Positions 22,136 through 34,385 of a DNA stretch of 64,000 bases are shown here, piece by piece. The notes under the pieces are model-generated. The model had not been told where the DNA came from, searched no databases, and saw only the letters and a program-made list of their open reading frames with translations. Both the position numbers and the translations under genes were made by a program. Each line of letters opens with the position of its first letter. The stretch's first letter is position 1. This stretch comes from Microvelia longipes (lineage: Eukaryota > Arthropoda > Insecta > Hemiptera > Veliidae): positions 12,437,125 through 12,501,124 of the forward strand of contig JACMZG010001908.1 in the NCBI GenBank assembly GCA_018340805.1, given 5' to 3'.

Positions 22136-24800
22136 AATTGTTAATACTTAAGTCATTTTAAGGGGAGGAAGGAAAAGGAGAAGTCTACTTACTCCATAGG
22201 GATCTCCTATAAATAAAGATAAACCCCGCATCTTTTGTTTAATGTTAGGAGCTATGCTCAACTATTTTTATAAGTCAGAATAGCTAGATTATATTTATTT
22301 TTAAGAAATAATAAGACCAAACATAATTTGTATATGTTTATAAAGACAATGGACAGATTGACAGAGTGAGGTACGCATGTGCACAACAGCTGTTCTCGAT
22401 AGTGTTGTGTTTGATTTTCGATAGCGAGTAGACTTCTCCATCTCCTTAATCCCCCCTTCAAAATGACTTCACATAATATTTTTTGGAAAAAAAAAAAATA
22501 ATAAAAACTAGGTTGCCATGTTCGGCCAGAGGTATTCTCAGTACTTTCGTGAACATAGAAACGTAGCTGTTGTATTATATGATTAAAAAAATCTATTTAA
22601 ATGCTTTATCTATAGTAAGAATCCACCATAGACAATAGGTATATTATTAATAATAAAATAATTATTAATTGTCTATTATTATAATTAATAACAGTTAGTT
22701 AATTATAATAATTAATAAAGACAATACTTTATTATTCAGAGATCAGAAGTGATACTACCTTATGCTTTGGGATGACATTCTGAGGACGATCGAAACGAGT
22801 CTTATGTTTTAACCCACGAGACATTTGATCACTGATTTATTCTTAGGTTAACCGTAGCGAAACCGAAGTAATACCGCGTTAAGTTATGTGTTAAAATCAC
22901 AATTCCGAGGACAAGAATACGAGTCCAAAGTTATAGGAAAAGTACTGAGATACAAGATTTTTTAAATAATAAAATAGTCAATTAAAACAAAAATACAAAG
23001 ATTAAAGAAAAGAAAAGATAGTAGTCAAATAGAAAAATGCTTAGGATGGTATCTTAGTTTCCTAGTTAAGACCAAAGACTAGATCCAACCTAGGTTTGGA
23101 TAACGAATCTAAATGTTACAAACTTGTAATACCTTAGAGACCTAAAAAGATCTTAGTGTTTCTATAATCCATTTAGATTAGAGTATTATATTTACATAAG
23201 TAGATCTGTTTAAACCCGGATTGTATTTAAGGTGTCTTAGAGTTTTCTTAGTAAAAGAACTAATTTACATGCTGTAGGAACTAGATGCGGTCACCCTTCT
23301 TATCTCTTTTGGGATCTGAAAGGCCATCTCTAGTTAATCCCTTATAAATCCCCACAGCCAAGGAAAACTCAGGAAAATTCCCAGATAGAGTGAGATTGTC
23401 TTTTCCACCATAATTTACTTTCCCCCTCACAGTAGTAAATCCTTACTTTCTCCATTTCCCTTTCTTACCATATTTTCTCTATCTTTTCCTTCACACCTAA
23501 CTGCTCTTTTCTTTTGTATTCATAAAACCATATTTCCCTTGCATTTTACCTTTTATTCGTGCTTGCATTTTTTCACCTCCCCCTATAAGTTGCATGCAGA
23601 TAAGCATCAACATATAAACACCTTTTTCTCATACCTAGAAGGATACATAAAGTTAAACATTTCATCATACATAATTCATATTTCCTTTACATTGTTTATT
23701 CTGTTATCACATTATGTTAGATGGTAGAACATTTTTATGTGTCTTCTTATTGAACTACAGAAACAAGCATACTTCATAAGACAGGATAATCACTAATTAA
23801 AATAAAAATTTGATTCCTAGTCTTAAAATATTTAAAACTTAGGACTTAATTTTTAGGTTTGTTTGTGGCCTGCGCATACATATTTTATATTATAGTAATG
23901 TCCCACCTTAATTAATATTATGCACCCCTATTAGGGTTATTTAGGTTTTTATGAATTGCGCCTTAAATTAATTTGTTAGTTTTAGACCCGTGCTACATTT
24001 ATGTATTGATTGTTTAGTATCTCGATTTACTGCGCACAACTTCCAGTCTTTGAATTAAATGCTGCATCATTCTGATTATTTCCAAGTCAAAGCTATGATG
24101 TCTTACAAGAGTTCATCTGGAAGCATAAACTTCGCCCTCAAGTATTTTTTTAAATATTTTACCCGTTAATAGGACCCTGAGCGCTCAACGTTTAGACCTA
24201 CTCTGAAGTTGGTAACACTGTCAAAAGGGCAGTTAAAGTTCCAAATCTGCGAGATTTGTGTGTGTGATAAGCCAACAAGTTAAGTGTGGACGTCCTAAGT
24301 TTTTATTAAGTTATTTAACATCATCTTAAGGCCTCACATCACCATATTCAGTTATTTTACATCCTACGTAGCCGGCAAGACGGTATAATCGTCCTACGTC
24401 TAGGGAGCCAACAGGGACTTAGAACTCATCATCTTAAGTACAGCTAAGTACCAGTATGAATTCACTAAAGTCATATTATTTAAGCTAGCCCAGTTAGGGG
24501 ACCTCAGCTTCATCTAGGTTATTTAATATAGTATATTTCATTATTAATATCTGGTACCTTTTCAGTTACACTTATTATAGTCTTGCGAGCTTATTTAAGC
24601 ATTATTTCAAGCATAAGTACTTTTGTAAAGGCGTGCATAATTATATGTATTATGGTTTAATTTTATTTAGTCCTCCTAGGCTAAGCTATCTAGTGACATA
24701 TATCACTAAGACATATAGTCCTCTTCAGCATTCCATTTCATAAGTTTGGTGAGCCGGTGCACTTATTGCAAGTCACTCTTTGCAATAAGTGCAAAATTAT
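22136..24800. other. Long intergenic stretch, no gene identified
   Basis: AT-rich. The part at about 23880-24780 is slightly richer in GC and reads like diverged repeat, possibly retroelement leader or LTR, including tttggtgagccggtgcac near 24746 and a short inverted pair gcacttattgcaa/ttgcaataagtgc (24759-24793, a 13-bp stem). I could not assign it. Confidence 0.35.
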
Positions 24801-24805
24801 ACATT

Positions 24806-24861
<56 letters not shown>

Positions 24862-24864
24862 ATA
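24806..24864. repeat. (TA)n microsatellite
   Basis: About 59 bases of TA repeat with phase changes. Confidence 0.9.
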
Positions 24865-25994
24865 TGTCAGTCTATGTGTATTTGTGTTAGAGTGTGTTTC
24901 TTTTTGTATTGATTGTGAACACACGGAATAGGTATATTAAAGCCCTATTAAACACCACCATTTAATTAACATATTAAATCCGAGGGAGAAATATTTAATA
25001 AAAACTCTGTTTAATAATGATACTACCCTTCTTTGCTCCCTACAGATAAATCGCTGAGATTATTCCCTATTTTATTTTACTGTTGACTTTACGATGAGTA
25101 GGTCTTTATTTATGGTTTGACTTTTGTGTTAAACCGAGATTTTCTGTCTTCACTCATTATCATATTTAATATTTCCTATACATATGAACTTTTTGTCGTA
25201 TTATCGCTATTAAAAGTAGATTATTTGGTAAATTATTAACCAAATAAGGTTTTTAAATTTATTTAACGTAGAGTGCACAGGTGAATACTAAACGCTTTTC
25301 TTCGCACGATAAAATGCAATTAATACACTAACCATCCCATTATTATCTATTGTCATTTATTCTACTTTTATTCCTATCCAATTTAGTAGGGAACCAATTT
25401 AATAAAATACGTAAAGATAATTAAAAAGGAAACAAGAAGCAACAAAAAATAATGTCAAAATTATTTCTTCTAAAAAAAGATTCAACGTATAAACTTCCCC
25501 AAAATTAGAAATTGCCAACCAGTATTTTCGGAAATTTTCCGCTTGTTAAAGTTAATCTTGCACAGCAACCCCGAAAAGGGATGAAAAACATCTGAACCGT
25601 TTTTTGCTCTACTCAAACCAAAAAGGGTCAAAAGGTAAGAAAAGTTTAATTTTAGTAAAGTTTAGTACACCATATTAATTTTTGGGTTTTTTTATGTTAA
25701 TTTATTAATATAAAATTAAACGGAACTAAATCATGAAGTTTTGTAAACTAAATATGTCTAAGGATATATCTGACGTAACAATTTTTATAAATATTATTCG
25801 CGAGAAAAATTAATTAATTTAGAATAATACTATAAAAACATAGTTACTATAGCATCCTTTTCACGCAGTGCAAAGTGACATTACATTAGTCGTTCGCCAA
25901 AATAGGTTTAAGTTTCATAATTTTAGGTCTTAAATTCTAATTATTTAACAATCTTGAAAGTTTTAAGCCTAAAAGTTAAAGAGGTCGAAATGAA

Positions 25995-26335
25995 GCAAAA
26001 AACCAAAGGTCTAAGTCATCAATTATTATTTGATACAGGATCTGTTGGGAGATATAAAGGTAGCTCTGCTATAAAAACCTTTAGTTTCTTTATCAACTTA
26101 TTTGTCTCTGTTATAACTCCACCAAACTTTTATAATAAATGATGGAAAGCAAAAACTCAGAGAAACACGCTTTATAACATCTGTTTTAGTAAATATTTTA
26201 TACAAAGAGTCACATTTTAACAACGTGATAAATTAAAGTTTGAAAATAAAATTATTTGTTTTTCATGCCGTGAGTTTGACGTGTATACTAAACACGCACA
26301 TTATATCTGTATTGCATAAAGTATTTCCTTACTCA
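25995..26335 (+). repeat. Dispersed repeat, inverted partner of 14435-14715
   Basis: Shares several blocks with the minus strand of 14435-14715 (aaaggtagctctgct, ttctttatcaactta, actccaccaaac, gcaaaaactcag). It runs directly into a copy of the 5S-containing family at 26290. The 62-codon ORF across it is not a gene. Confidence 0.55.
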
Positions 26336-26600
26336 TGCTTTTGAACTTTTTCTCATTTAAACCAAGTAGAAAAATGTTTTTAGTTCGCACTAAAAATCTG
26401 AAAACAGGATTAAACCTGAATAATCCGTTTCAGAGTGGTTTTTACAAGTTTGTCAATATGTGTGCGTGTGTCTGTTGTCATCGAATCTCACAGTTCATTT
26501 ATGCTAGCAAGTTGAAATAAATACAAAAATCAATTTTTAGGTCTAGACGTGCACTCCAGAAAAAAAAATTTCATAGACGTCATTATTGACAGAAAAATTT
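26290..26600 (+). repeat. Diverged copy of the 5S-containing family (5' part)
   Basis: Follows the same order of blocks as 48150-48430: ctcattt, then aaacaggattaaacctgaataatccgtttcag, then a GTGTGTCTGT run, then tcatttatgct, then a gacgtcattattgac block. Truncated before the 5S-like part. Confidence 0.5.
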
Positions 26601-27057
26601 TAGAAAATGCATCAAATGCCAAACACGAAATAATGATTAGATCAATGTAAAATTTGAACTGAAATCCAGCACGTATACGCTGCATAAAACAAAAAAAAAT
26701 GCCAAGTTTAATTTATCATCAGGATTAGTTAAATGTTTATAGAATCACATATAATCTTTTTTTTAATGTTTAACGTTAAAATAAAAAATAATTTAATTGA
26801 GTTTTATGAATTTATTAGTAGTCTATCTCGGTAAGGTATGTAATAAATAATTTGCTTTCAATACGGTAAGTACATACAGAGTGGACCGTAAATCCTCCCC
26901 TCTTAGATTAAAATTAATACAAAAAATTTAGAAGAAAAAGATTGATTTTTGGTTAAAATTCAACACATTTTTTTAAGATTTTTATTTAATTACGTTTCGC
27001 GGCCACATGTTAGGAAAAAAGAAATTCTTTATTGATTGGCTTTTGTTCTTTAATTGA

Positions 27058-27318
27058 CAAAACAAAACTTTATTGGCACAGCTCTTTCAACCTATAATGA
27101 GGCCATCATCAGTGCACAACCGTTGAGATGTTAAAAAAGAAAGAAGAACAAGTCTATATTTTTTTACTTGATGTCAGAGTCAGACAAAACGAGTCTGACT
27201 CTGACATCAAGTAAAAAAACATAGACTTGTTCTTCTTTCTTTTTAACATCTCAACGGTTGTGCACTGATGATGGACTCATTATAAGTAAAAGAGCTGTGC
27301 CAATAAAGTTTTGTTTTG
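27058..27318. repeat. Snapback inverted repeat with hammerhead-like terminal motif (1)
   Basis: Two arms of about 126-128 bases (27058-27185 and 27193-27318) are nearly perfect reverse complements around a 7-base centre. The left arm read on the minus strand has GCACTGATGATGGCCTC, loop, AGGTTGAAAGAG: a CTGATGA core, a short stem, then GAAA. In the right arm the second stem strand is changed (ggactc...agtaaaag), so pairing is lost there and the arms differ mainly inside the motif. The outer ends contain ccaataaagttttgttttg. The layout matches a tail-to-tail dimer of a Penelope-type terminal module like the one in 16333-16888. Confidence 0.8.
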
Positions 27319-28014
27319 TGGTGAGACTTAGTAGTTTTCATTATTTGTAATGGACTCTATTTACGCTCATTCTAATTATACAATAATATAAGTTATTAAG
27401 TCTATATAATATCTAATAAGTAATCAAATAATATCTATCTAATAAGTAAAATATAAATTGACTGAATTATGTAAACTTTAAATTAAAAGTTTAAATTTTC
27501 AACAAAAAAGTTTATTTATTATAATTTTCAGTCAACCCATCATAATATTTAAGTATTTTTTACCAAGTTTTTTTTTTAATTTTTAACATTTTTTCCTTAA
27601 TTAGTAAAAAAAGAGTTTTGGGCTAGAAAAAAACATAAACGAGAAAAAACCGTTTAATTATTCTAAAAGCATTTTTATAAAGTTTTTTCTGTTTTAAGAA
27701 AAATATGTACCGCGTATGATGTTTTTGAAATTTTAACATAAGAAAAAAAGTTAAAAACATAACATATTAATTTATAATTTTAAAAAGCTTGAACGTGCAG
27801 ATGTAATTAGTTTTAAATTTTAAATAAGCTAACCATACGAAAATAATTATAAAGAAAATAGACTGTTTCTGAAAAGTTATAAAGAAGAAGAAAAATGCAA
27901 GATTTTTTTTGGACTAAAAAGTACATTTACTTAAAAAAAACAAGAAAAATGTTAATAATTAATAAAACGCCCATTTCTACATAATATAAATAACTGCTCT
28001 GTGGAGTAATCCAA

Positions 28015-28320
28015 GTATAAGTAAATAAATAGTCTCTCTACTAAGATGTATGTTAAAAATTTTTTTTATTTGAGAGTTAACTTTCTGCCGCATCCGGCCA
28101 TCATCAGTCATTCTCTGGAGTGCTATGAACGATCGATAGTAACGATCTCTTTCCAATCTTTTGAGTGCACTATAAAGATTGGAAAGAGATCGTTACTATC
28201 GATCGTTCATAGCACTCCAGAGAATGACTGATGATGGCCGGATGCGGCGGAAAGTTAACTCTCAAGTAAAAAATTTTTTTAACATACATCTTAGTGGAGA
28301 GACTATTTATTTACTTATAC
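28015..28320. repeat. Snapback inverted repeat with hammerhead-like terminal motif (2)
   Basis: Arms of 147 bases each (28015-28161, 28174-28320) around a 12-base centre, tgagtgcactat. They pair almost perfectly. Each arm contains ACTGATGATGGCCGG, a short loop, CGGCGGAAAGTTAAC, and ends in gtggagagactatttattt on the right arm. That end is shared with the Penelope-like fragment (gtggagagactttttatt, minus strand near 16345). Short ORFs across the arms are shadows of the palindrome. Confidence 0.85.
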
Positions 28321-28575
28321 CCATTCCTACAATTATAACATTTGAAGAGTCCAGTTTTTAATCTTCCGGTTATCATCAGTACTAAGAGTGTAAGTACTGA
28401 CACTCAGTGGTTTATACTGAGTGTAAAGAGGATTTAGAAATCACTCGTTCACCGAGTCATTAAGTCCGATATGTCTGAGCTAACAAACTGAGTAAGTGGT
28501 TTTCACAAAGTTGCCTGTCTGTTGTTTCATGTTTGGGCTTATATATGTGTATATACATACGTAAATACATACATA
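28321..28575. other. Spacer with a degenerate terminal motif and a small hairpin
   Basis: On the minus strand near 28370-28385 agtactgatgataaccggaag resembles a decayed CTGATGA module. At about 28399-28422 cactcagtggtttatactgagtg can form an 8-bp hairpin. Confidence 0.35.
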
Positions 28576-28576
28576 C

Positions 28577-28583
28577 ATATATA

Positions 28584-28657
<74 letters not shown>

Positions 28658-28664
28658 TATATAT
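28577..28664. repeat. (TA)n microsatellite
   Basis: About 88 bases of TA repeat, preceded by a short (ACAT)n stretch. Confidence 0.95.
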
Positions 28665-30258
28665 TCTTAAATATTCTTGATCAGTGAGCCCCTCTCTTTC
28701 CTTAAAATTCACCCCATCCCTACTCCTCTACATGACCCCAACCTCATAAGCTTATTTTTCTTCGAAAATTCGCTAAAACATCTCCATGGTATTTTCATGA
28801 TAATTTCCTTGATAATGACTCCTTTTTTAGAGCATTCAGAAATCTAGCATCCTTCACACAGAGTAAATAAAGAAAATATCATTAAGAATAATCAGAAAAC
28901 ATATTCCAATTACTTAAATAAATATGAATCATGATACATGAGCTGTAATTAACCATAATTACTCGACCAATGTATTTGCTCATTAAAAGTTTTTAAAATA
29001 AATAATTATTAACTCATTAAAGTATTAGCTCAAATAAATAATTATATAAAATAAATAAATAAATAATATTTGGCAAAAATCGATGTAACAAAAATAAAAA
29101 ACAAACAACAACTAATACATGATGAACTGCTAAGCGTATCAATAGCCCACGAAGTAGTCAAGGACCAAGGGATCCCGCTTTAAATCCAAGCGGATCAAAA
29201 ATCGAAACTTAAAAGAATTACACTACAACTGAAATATACATTAGGTTAAGTTTCAAATTAAGGTTTTGCCATAATGAACTATAGGACATTTGAAAAGTGC
29301 GCATAAAATTCAAAAATTTTTCGAGAACTTCGCCGCTAAAAAGTTTAGTTGTCTTTGACATTTGGACTAAATATTATAAGGTTTTTTGGTTCCCTATCGA
29401 TTACTTAGTTAAAATTTGTTCTTTATTTTTAAGTCCTATACAGTTCAAACTGACCTTAATTACAATTAACAACTAATTATGGACTGCGCACTTATAATTA
29501 AATTAAGTCTCAATTTTCCTTTATAACGCGATATTTCTATTCTATTGCATTTCATTCTTTCTCCCTATTCCCAAAGCTTTAAGGAAAGAAATATATAACA
29601 TCCCCTTTTCCAAGATACTTTTTCTTAAATTTTGTTTTAAGTTGTGACTTAACTTTTTCTTACAGCCTTTCTCAAGAGACTTCTCAAAAAATTTTCCTTA
29701 AAGAATAAAGAAGATTAAAATATAGTCGGATCTTTTAGGTAGCTTTAGTAAAGTTTAGCTTTAAAAAAAGTTAACTATCTTAATTAGGGATTAGAGTTAC
29801 TTCGTTGGATTCGCTTGGGATACTAATTAACTTAAAATTAATCGTTCAGACAAGTCGATTTTAAATTTTAAAAGCTTATTTAAGAAATAAATTATCTAAG
29901 GTTTAAGATTTATAGGACCAGAGATTTTAAACAAAATTAGGCTACTTGAAAAGAAAATTGATATATAGATCTCGAATAAATTTGGCACATATATTTCAAA
30001 TCCACATGCCTTATGCCATTGCCGCTCTGCGGCCACATGGTTATCAATGCACCGTATAAGTACATAAATTAAGTGGCGTACTGCCACAAGATAAGCGAAT
30101 TACTAAATACAGTTGTCGTGAAACGGGATAAATCAAAAATATATAATAAACACGAATAGAATATAGTAGAGTTATGAATCATCAGTTACAGTTACTTTTT
30201 AAATAAAATAATTACTTCACTAGAAAGTAATGTTAAACTAAACTAAGTTAAGTTGCGA
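28665..30258. other. Intergenic DNA, no gene seen
   Basis: AT-rich with runs such as (AATA)n. A 63-codon minus-strand ORF at 29896-30087 has no motif. Confidence 0.5.
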
Positions 30259-30353
30259 TAATATATATATATATATAATATATATATAATATATATATAT
30301 TATATATATATATATATATATAATATATATATATATATATTATATATAATATA
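30259..30353. repeat. (TA)n microsatellite
   Basis: About 95 bases of TA repeat with several phase changes. Confidence 0.95.
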
Positions 30354-30469
30354 AAGAGTTTCGCATAACCTCATTCTTTTTTTAGAAATTCAATTAGTAA
30401 CAACAACTAAAATTGTGGTTACTACAAGATGTGTACCTTAAGGAACCAAAAGACCCTATTAGCGAGTAA

Positions 30470-30540
30470 GGAAGCATGCAATTTAAAGGTAATTTGCCCG
30501 TCTTGCGGACCTCCGCGCCAGAATTTTTAAGTTTTGTCAA
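30470..30540. repeat. Fragment of the GCCCG...GCGGACC repeat family
   Basis: The string aatttgcccg then tgcggacctccgcgcc then agaattttt also occurs near 55185-55210 and 55265-55305, and inverted at 39236-39265. Only this short block is present here. Confidence 0.5.
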
Positions 30541-30924
30541 AACTTAACAACAACTTACAGTTGTTAAGAAAATAATATCTGTAATGATATTATTATTTCT
30601 AAAGGTTCAATATCTTTAAGGGTGGAAAAGCAAGTAATAATAGTATTTTAAAATAAATAAACACTTATAAATTAATACTTTATTATTTTAATTTTTAGTT
30701 TTACTATATTCAAACTTTGTTATAAACAAGTAATTTTAATTTATATAAAATGTAAAATGTAAATAATATTATTAATAAAGGAATAATTAATAAAAAAAAA
30801 AATTGTTTTGGGGCACTGTACAAACTATAAATACTATAAAATCACTGATAAACTTACAGATTAGAAAAAGTCAGTTTGTCATTTACCTGAAATCATACAA
30901 AATCTTGGTTAGATTATTAATGCA

Positions 30925-31510
30925 ACTATATTTTTACTTTTCCTCATTTATACCGCAGGTATATAAGCCAGTGTATTTATGTTAGAGAGTTAAAACTTAT
31001 TACAAAAATCAGTCTATAGGTGTAGTTGTGCTATTCGGGAAATACATTTTTTTATGACGGTCACTAAACCCGCAAAAATTTCGAAAAATCATAAAACGCG
31101 GAAATAATTTGATATTTGGCACGCACGTAGCCATGTATAAGACTGACATGTGCTTCATCATTATCAGCTTTAGTTTAATTTGTATCATAGGACTTGTATT
31201 GGTTTTTTTTTTAAAAATGTCACTAATCGGGAAATAATCCAATTAAGTTGAAATTCAATACAAGAGTAAACTTTTATGCAATAAGTTAAGATTCGTTTAA
31301 GTACGATGTTGGATCATAAAAGTTAAGTAGTATCGAGTGTGTTCAGTGCCTCGATGGGTGACTGCTGAGAATGAAACGGGTGTATTTACTATCCGAGTAC
31401 AAGTAAAGCGAGTTCGAAGACGTGTTACAGCATAAATTTAACGATTGAGCGCAGCAAAACTGATGTGATAAGGAAAATTTCCCATTTACCCCATACCCCA
31501 TTTTTTTCTT
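30925..31510 (+). repeat. Copy of the 5S-rRNA-containing dispersed repeat
   Basis: Same order as the 48.1-49.0 kb copy: the cctcatttataccgcaggtatata block, then cagtgtatttatgttagag, ctataggtgtagttgtgct, a cataaaacgcgg block, tgtataagactgacatgtgc, then the 5S-like segment at 31311-31380, then gaagacgtgttacag and a 3' end near ccccataccccattttttt. Compared with other copies a middle portion of the 5' block is deleted near 30970. Confidence 0.75.
31311..31380 (+). other. 5S rRNA-like segment in a dispersed repeat
   Basis: AAAAGTTAAGTAGTATCGAG then GTTCAGTGCCTCGATGGGTG then ACTGCTGAGAATG resembles the middle of 5S rRNA (box A region GAAGTTAAGCAACRTCG, then GTCAGTACTTGGATGGGTGACCGCCTGGGAA). This is the internal pol III promoter region of 5S genes. 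It is not a functional 5S gene: both rRNA ends are missing. Confidence 0.75.
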
Positions 31511-31511
31511 T

Positions 31512-31598
<87 letters not shown>
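31512..31598. repeat. (TA)n microsatellite
   Basis: About 87 bases of TA repeat, followed by (TTTA)n. It starts right after the T-run at the end of the 5S-containing repeat. Confidence 0.95.
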
Positions 31599-31602
<4 letters not shown>

Positions 31603-31613
31603 TTATTTATTTA

Positions 31614-31785
31614 TTCGCATCAGCTTGAGTGTGCGACAATGAGTCCACTCCTTATATCTACTGATATAAGTATAGTATGCTATTAATTAGTGACACAATT
31701 TATTAAATACTAATCTTCTGAAGTGTCCGTCCTCGTTTTAAGTCGTTCGTTTACTTATCAGATCTCGAGTATTGTCTTACTTGGT
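31614..31785 (+). repeat. Dispersed repeat, inverted copy of 35641-35811
   Basis: About 170 bases from ttcgcatcagcttgagtgtg through tctgaagtgtccgtcctcg to gagtattgtcttacttgg match the minus strand of 35641-35811 at close to full identity. Both copies abut a TA microsatellite at the same end. Confidence 0.85.
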
Positions 31786-31914
31786 TCTAGCATTGTCTTA
31801 CTTGGTTCTAGCATTGTCCTTCTTGATTGTAGCATTGTCTTACTTGGTTGTAGCATTATCTTACTTGGTTCTAGCATTGTCTTACTTGGTTCTAGCATTG
31901 TCTTACTTGGTTGT
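31769..31914 (+). repeat. 21-bp tandem array
   Basis: About seven units of agcattgtcttacttggttct. The related copy at 35.6 kb has a single unit at the same place, so the array grew after the copies separated. The ORF through it (31723-31989) is a by-product of a period divisible by three. Confidence 0.9.
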
Positions 31915-32404
31915 ACAAAGTTACTCCGAAACCGCTCCCTGAATATTTATATCCAACAGCAGATATTGACACTCAAATTTTGTCTTTAGCTAACAGTAGT
32001 ATTAATTTTTTAAATACCATATTCACAAGTAGTAAAATTCGAACAATGTTTTACATTAATTTCTTCATACTCATAAAAGGAAATTCGCAGGGATAAGAAA
32101 ATATCCTAATTTTGTTACCATCACTCAGCAATATTCCGGTCAAGTTTATGGTAATTGTCCACAAATTGGATCTACACGAAGGTGAAAAGGGGGAAAAAGA
32201 TGGTAAATTTTTCTCTTTTCACAGAACCATTAATGTAAAATAGCCTGGGATGCCCCCAGGGAAACCCGTTTTAGGGTCCCTTTTGAAATTTCCCCTTTTT
32301 TGTAATTCTCTCTCATGCCGGACCCAACATGACTAGAAAATCTCACCTCTATCATGTATTACTTCATACATTTAAAAATATTTAAATATTAACATTCTTA
32401 CAAT

Positions 32405-32800
32405 AAAGGCAGTGCTGCCTTTATTGTATTTTTCAAATTGTTCTGCTACTATATGCAGTAATCAGACATTTTGTTCGCATGCTCAGCAAAATATGCTGAC
32501 GACTCTAGCGCCTTCAGATTTTGTATATCATTCAAAGAAAATTACTTTATACTCTTCATTTCAAAAAAACAGATACGGGACATCTCGGAACTAATGCTCA
32601 TCTCATCGACTTTGCTACGCTAATCTTCACTACTTCGAACTCGCATCGCTCTTTGCCAGAATATAAAAATCACCAAATGTTCTACAGCACGTCTTAGAAC
32701 GATTCTTAGCGTTCGTCCTGAGACAGCTAATATATTCGTATTATTCCCAGCGGTCACCCATCCAGACCCCCTCGATGCGGGTTATCTTTTATAATTCAAC
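32405..32800 (-). repeat. Copy of the 5S-rRNA-containing repeat (3' half)
   Basis: Read on the minus strand: the 5S-like block at about 32735-32795 (gcatcgag ... tctggatgggtgaccgctgggaataa), then a gttctaagacgtgctgtag block, gagcgatgcgagttcgaag, and the end gttccgagatgtcccgtatc near 32580. This is the 3' half of the family. The first 150 bases of the interval are unassigned. Confidence 0.65.
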
Positions 32801-34300
32801 AAAAAATGAAACTTATTATACCTATGGCAGCCCATTTAGAAAAATCATTATAATTACTCTCTTTACACAAGTTAAAAAAACATCTTTAAAGATCAAAGAC
32901 TTCTCAATTTTATTAAGAGAGAAAAATATAATTTCTTTGAATTAAGGGTTGGCCGAATATTCAATGTGTTAAAATTCAGCTCCGTATCTCGCTAGTTAGC
33001 CCAAACTTTATCTAGAAAGAGATAAAATGAGTCTATATACTTATAGCTACGAGCGGAGTTTTATAGCTTGTTAGTGTAAAGGAAGATATAAATTTTTAGA
33101 AGAAAAAGGTTTTTACTTCCTCCTACATCTCAAAACAGAAAGCTTTATAATGAGAATTCTAGAACGTAATGATACAAAGTTTTATAGCTTTTCTTTAGGT
33201 GTTAATTGGGTAATGAATTTTCTCTATTTTCTTACATCTAAGACCTTGTTTAGTCTTTAAGGGTCTTCAGCATATAGAGGAAACTTTAACGAAGTGGTGA
33301 TAGTTATTATTCTCGGTATAAAGATCAGACGCAAACACCAATCAATATAAAGCTACATGAATACACATGTCTTAGCCCAAAGGCAACATATAGAGAAAGC
33401 AATTATTGAGCGAATAAAAGCCATCAGGGATTCGGTTAAATATACAGAAACGTTTTAAGTGATAATTGGGTGATGAATTTTCTTGATTTTCGAATATGTA
33501 GAGAAAACGAGTAGGTGATTGTCATTATACCTTGTACAAGGGATAGGAGGAAGTATCTTAGAGGATGTAGACATTGTGGGGATAAAGGTCATCCAGTGTA
33601 AAACCAAGGATATTGTTGATATGTCTGAATCCTTTTCAAGAATCTTTTCCCCTAAGGGTCTGGGTACTAAAAGGAAAGCTATTACATCACTCAAGCATCT
33701 AGGGCCCTTCCCTCTCTCACCCAATGCCCTTTTAGCATCTCTTGCCCTTTCCAACACTTTCCAAAAGACATCTTACTCTCACACCACTCAACCCCTCGAC
33801 ATCTCTATTCTAGCCTATAAACTCCATGGCATTCTCCTTAGTAAAATCCTTTCCTTCCTAACTATCCTGAAAACTTTCCCAGGCTAAACTTTCCCTACTT
33901 TTAGAAACATCTTAACACAAAACTTAATATTACTTTGTATAGATACTACTTTGTCTTGATCCTCACCTTTTGTTTTCTTTAATTAAAAATTTTCTCGGTA
34001 TATGCATGTAATAATGGAAAACTAGATGACATCTTTTACCTCAAAAAGAGACAAAGAGTCCGGAAGGATCAGAAGTATTTCATTTCTAACCTGAGCCTTA
34101 AAACTTAAAAACACCATACTTTATTTATTAGCTTAATTAATTCTAAGACGGTATTGGAAGTTCAAAACATAATTCCAAACGCTATTTGGATTTAATCAGT
34201 CAAAGTCTCTAAGAAATCTATTATTTAATAATTTACTCACAGTTCTTAAACTGAATTTAATAAGACCACGATCAAAAGTTTATTTAAAATAAAAAATCGG
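32801..34300. other. Intergenic DNA with unrecognised ORFs
   Basis: A 122-codon plus-strand ORF (33519-33887) and an overlapping 100-codon minus-strand ORF (33455-33757) share no domain I recognise. A short motif (attgggtaatgaattttct / attgggtgatgaattttct, near 33207 and 33465) is duplicated about 260 bases apart. Confidence 0.4.
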
Positions 34301-34304
34301 GTAA

Positions 34305-34385
34305 GGGGTATCTCGGAATCTTTCCTCGCCTTATTTGATTCGCTACGCTCGTCCTCAGAATATGTAAAAAGCTTCACTCATCCTC
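34305..34385 (-). repeat. 3'-end fragment of the 5S-containing repeat
   Basis: Minus strand: gaggacgagcgtagcgaatc then aggaaagattccgag and tacccc, matching the 3' end of the copies at 48.9 and 52.35 kb. The 5S-like part is absent. Confidence 0.6.

Noticed and set aside
22770..22800. ctgaggacgatcgaaacgag as another terminal hairpin module
   Set aside because: The stem would be only three or four bases and the surrounding sequence does not resemble the other modules.
23880..24790. Possible solo LTR or retroelement leader
   Set aside because: Slightly GC-richer and structured, but no second copy, termini or duplication could be found in the window.
31311..31380. Functional 5S rRNA gene
   Set aside because: Only the internal promoter region is present; 5' and 3' thirds of 5S are missing and the segment lies inside a dispersed repeat.
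33455..33887. Overlapping ORFs of 122 (plus) and 100 (minus) codons
   Set aside because: No domain recognised, opposite frames equally open, no promoter or splice evidence visible.
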